From assembly GCA_903868205.1 (NCBI GenBank), contig CAIPUJ010000051.1, positions 1-12,771 of the forward strand: DNA of 12,771 nucleotides. Direction: 5' to 3'. The notes beneath the pieces are model-generated. The model was not told where the DNA came from, searched no databases, and saw nothing but the letters and a program-made list of their open reading frames with translations. Within the stretch, counting starts at the first letter, position 1. The number at the start of each line of letters is the position of its first letter. Below are positions 9,958 to 12,771 of this stretch, in pieces. The translations under genes were made by a program, and so were the position numbers. This DNA comes from an uncultured bacterium. Its GTDB lineage: Bacteria; Patescibacteriota; Minisyncoccia; Phycocordibacterales; GWA1-40-21.

Positions 9958-12771
9958 CTAAATTTCTCTGGAACCACCTACACCCTGAATTACATTTACA
10001 GAGGCCGAACAGGTAGCGGTATAAATAGTTCTGCTATCAGTATCAACCCACTCAGAATTTGCACTAATATTTTTTAAACCTACAGTTGTATATATCTTTT
10101 CTAACACAGGCCCAACCTTTGTTACGGTGTTAGAAATATTTGTATCACTCCATTTAGTATCAGCATTACTTGGTATAGCAGTATTTCCTACCATCTCCCA
10201 TTGCATTGGCTTATTTATATAAATAAGGCTTGAAGAGCTCTGTGTTGGAACGCATGTTGCTGACACATTGTCTGTAGTATATCCATCGCACGGTTCTTGA
10301 CGATTTTCTTCTTCATTTGTTGCATTAGGACAATCAACTTTATTAATTGTTCTTTTTTTATACCCAGTAGTATCATCACATACTCCAAAATCATATGAGT
10401 AAACATCAACACAGCATCTAGGAGTTACGACAGGAGCTGTATTTGTTGCATTAGTACAAACTGTTGTTGTTGCATAATACCCTTTCTGAGAATTGTTTAC
10501 TTCATCACATTCTTCCCAAGTAGGCTCATCATCATATACATTTAGGGTACAACCTGAAGAAGAAGGTGGTGTTATTTTTTTAGGTATTACTACATCTGCT
10601 GATAAAACATTGAATTCCCAATAAGCAGTAAAACCTTCAAAAGGAATGCTGTCTCTAAAACCTTCAGTGAGTGTTTCTCTATATAATCTTAAAGGTACTG
10701 GGTAGCTATAACCTAAGATAACTTGTGATGGATTAATTTTTACTTTCACAATAGCCTTACCAGGACCAACCGCCTTACAAGTACCAGATGAACAATTTAT
10801 AACTGAATTGTCTGAACGAAAAGCATCATCATAATAATATATGGAAGGAATACCTCCTAAATATGGATAATATAATTTACCAGACACTGCCCCACCAAAC
10901 TGTGGTAAGTCTGCCTGTTTTCTATAACCATATCTAGTATCACTTGGATTTGGATCCGTAGCTTTATAAGTTGCACTAATTAGACCATCATCACCATATG
11001 CACCACCTATACAATCTGTTGCTGATCCTCCCTTAAATGAACCGAGACATCTGCCCTTTCTTTTAACTGTTTCAGTAAAAGGAACCCATTTTGCAGCCTC
11101 CATTCTTGAAGTAAAAGAAACGTTACCATTTTTTGTCCCAACCGGATATGTCATTTTCTCTCCGAGATATGGTGTATCACTATAACCACCAGTACCATTA
11201 AATGTACCCACAGCCGAATGTGTAAAACCAAATTCATCTCCAACATTTATAACTGCTGAATCAGCTGTTGTATTTATAGTGTAATTATATTGAACGTTAG
11301 CATCTTTAAGAATTTTATTATACGCTCCACCAATATATCCTATAGAAAAAGGTTTAACTACAGTTCCACTCTGCGACTTCTGAAAATTACCAACAGTCGA
11401 CTGCGCCCTCACCGGTCTAGCCTGCATAAACAAAACAATAAGTGTTCCAGCCAAAGAAATAATTACAAGAGAAATAACTAAACAAAGATTTTTGTTTCTA
11501 CGTATTGGTCTAATAGCGAATAATAGGAAACCAAAGATTATGAGGCCAGCAAGTACAGCTACAATAATAGGGTTAATCGGCTCAGCCTTTATTTCTGGTT
11601 TTTTGATAAGAGAGATATCATAAATAATTTCTTGTGTATCTAATAAATTATTTTGTTCATCATAAATCTTCTGTTCGAGTTTTACATAGTCTAATTTAGA
11701 ATTGGCAATGAATTCTGTTTTTTCTGCTGAAATAGAAGATGGAATAATACCAGCATATTCTACTCTAGATATTTCATTACCAATCTTGTCCTTTGCTATA
11801 AGAACGGTGGTTCCAGAAGCAGAAATATTTGATGTATTATGGAAACAAGAATACAAAGTGGTTGTGGCACCTTTTTGTATAGGGAAACCATCTAAACCAA
11901 AATAATTTATTCTTGGTCTAGCAGATTCTGAAGTAATTCTCATGTTTACAATGGATTTGGTGCCATTTTCATTCCTAGCTACTATTTGTAAATAATATAC
12001 ACTTAATTCTACTTTCGGTATTTCATATGTAATAGTTTTGCTTTCCCCTGCTTTAATAGTAAGACTTTCCTTTTTCGTAGAAATTAAATCTTTCGAATCC
12101 AAACTATCCCAGAAATATAGATTATAAGTAATGTCTGTTTTTATATCTTGCTTTAATGTATTTTGGATTACTTGTGATACAACAGCTTTACCATCTGGAG
12201 AAATAAGAGGCCATTCACCAATATGGTTATATTTCGTACCATTTACTTTTGTAGAGCTTTTTACAAATGACACATTACCTATCTTCGTAGAAGCAACTGA
12301 GAAATCAGCAAAACCGACAATGATCTCATTGGTAAAAGGAAGACCACCGAGATTCAGCTTTTTGTTTACAGAAAAGAAATAGTTCGCTGTATATTCACCA
12401 GACTTTAGATTTTCTGGTATTTTCCAAGAAAAAGATACTGGTAGAGAAGAAGACGAGTCGACAGATATAGGACCTAGAGCGATAAATTCATCTACAATAT
12501 TATGACCTTCATTGATATATGAAGGATTCTTTTCTGCAATTCTTACATATACATATCCATTGAATACTGGGTACTTATTTTCATTCTCAATCTTTCCGTT
12601 AAAATCAATGTCTTCTCCTGGAGCAAAAGAACTCTTGCTGGGACCGACGTTTACTTGGACACTTTGGAATTTGTAATAGTCGAAACAATCTACTCCAACT
12701 TCTGTTGTTTCTAAAAAGATGTCTTCAATATCATCAGACGGCTCGACAGCATATGTCTGAGTACCCAAAAA
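9958..12771 (-). CDS. Large surface protein with an internal membrane hairpin; N terminus outside the window
   Basis: The frame is open through base 12771, so the true start and probable signal peptide lie beyond the right edge; 937 codons are visible. Numbering from the TTG at 12768: residues about 30-390 look like beta-rich Ig or CARDB-like extracellular domains (for example PGEDIDFNGKIENEN). TM1 is at about 398-419, a basic turn RPIRRNK at 420-426, and TM2 at about 428-449. TM2 is followed by ARPVRA-QS (450-457), which resembles a signal peptidase site. The second ectodomain (about 457-730) is Gly, Tyr and Ser rich. Then a Cys-rich zone at 740-840 has at least two related modules ending CTNATN and CPNATN, similar in spacing to the TSP1-like repeats of Parcubacterial surface proteins. 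The role is probably adhesion or envelope; no enzyme domain is seen. Confidence 0.85.
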   Translation of the reverse strand, partial: FLGTQTYAVEPSDDIEDIFLETTEVGVDCFDYYKFQSVQVNVGPSKSSFAPGEDIDFNGKIENENKYPVFNGYVYVRIAEKNPSYINEGHNIVDEFIALGPISVDSSSSLPVSFSWKIPENLKSGEYTANYFFSVNKKLNLGGLPFTNEIIVGFADFSVASTKIGNVSFVKSSTKVNGTKYNHIGEWPLISPDGKAVVSQVIQNTLKQDIKTDITYNLYFWDSLDSKDLISTKKESLTIKAGESKTITYEIPKVELSVYYLQIVARNENGTKSIVNMRITSESARPRINYFGLDGFPIQKGATTTLYSCFHNTSNISASGTTVLIAKDKIGNEISRVEYAGIIPSSISAEKTEFIANSKLDYVKLEQKIYDEQNNLLDTQEIIYDISLIKKPEIKAEPINPIIVAVLAGLIIFGFLLFAIRPIRRNKNLCLVISLVIISLAGTLIVLFMQARPVRAQSTVGNFQKSQSGTVVKPFSIGYIGGAYNKILKDANVQYNYTINTTADSAVINVGDEFGFTHSAVGTFNGTGGYSDTPYLGEKMTYPVGTKNGNVSFTSRMEAAKWVPFTETVKRKGRCLGSFKGGSATDCIGGAYGDDGLISATYKATDPNPSDTRYGYRKQADLPQFGGAVSGKLYYPYLGGIPSIYYYDDAFRSDNSVINCSSGTCKAVGPGKAIVKVKINPSQVILGYSYPVPLRLYRETLTEGFRDSIPFEGFTAYWEFNVLSADVVIPKKITPPSSSGCTLNVYDDEPTWEECDEVNNSQKGYYATTTVCTNATNTAPVVTPRCCVDVYSYDFGVCDDTTGYKKRTINKVDCPNATNEEENRQEPCDGYTTDNVSATCVPTQSSSSLIYINKPMQWEMVGNTAIPSNADTKWSDTNISNTVTKVGPVLEKIYTTVGLKNISANSEWVDTDSRTIYTATCSASVNVIQGVGGSREI

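Noticed and set aside
9867..9977. Longer N terminus for GatC
   Set aside because: It would span the terminator at 9901-9941 and the gatC promoter, and the family starts at MLEIKDIEKL.
11290..12382. Plus-strand frames of 60-85 residues inside the surface-protein gene
   Set aside because: They are shadows of the long minus-strand frame, with no ribosome site or family resemblance.

Overview
The window is AT-rich bacterial DNA that most resembles a Candidate Phyla Radiation (Patescibacteria, Parcubacteria-like) genome. The pointers are compact genes mostly on one strand, almost no Shine-Dalgarno sequences, tRNAs scattered singly between genes (some without an encoded CCA), a self-splicing intron in a tRNA gene, a shortened release factor 2, and a long cysteine-containing surface protein of a style common in Parcubacteria. 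The taxonomic call is an inference; no rRNA is present to confirm it. All long frames read through with the standard code.

Layout, left to right. (1) 1-625: 5' part of an unrecognised gene running off the left edge, followed by about 215 bases of dense hairpins that carry inverted and direct copies of the 3' end of the adjacent tRNA-Gln(CUG) gene (847-917). (2) 974-3991, all minus strand: two tRNA-Thr genes, prfB, ftsE and ftsX, ending in a hairpin terminator. The ftsE-ftsX gap is filled almost exactly by two adjacent 136-base units with inverted-repeat ends. (3) 4013-4608: a self-contained plus-strand cassette (promoter, Shine-Dalgarno, small Cys-containing protein, terminator). (4) 4636-6088: a membrane-associated family 2 glycosyltransferase between two terminators. 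(5) 6093-7354: tRNA-Asp(GUC) interrupted in its anticodon by a 210-base group I intron, a LAGLIDADG homing endonuclease gene lying outside the intron with its stop codon inside the tRNA-Asp gene, an elongator-type tRNA-Met, and initiator tRNA-fMet. (6) 7404-9866: a membrane protein with a HEPN-like RNxxxH motif, then gatC-gatA. (7) 9958 to the right edge: a large secreted or membrane surface protein, incomplete at its N terminus.

Most of the window serves translation: five tRNA specificities across six genes (seven tRNA-related loci with the intron), release factor 2, and GatC/GatA, which with GatB (not here) convert Glu-tRNA-Gln to Gln-tRNA-Gln. The tRNA-Gln here has the U1-A72 pair that bacterial GatCAB recognises. 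FtsE/FtsX and the glycosyltransferase belong to cell envelope and division. Several genes show an extended -10 promoter (TGnTATAAT-like) only 6 to 9 bases before the start codon, which suggests leaderless mRNAs. The strongest unusual signals are the intron plus external endonuclease at tRNA-Asp, the tRNA-Gln-derived hairpin element, and the paired repeat units between ftsE and ftsX.
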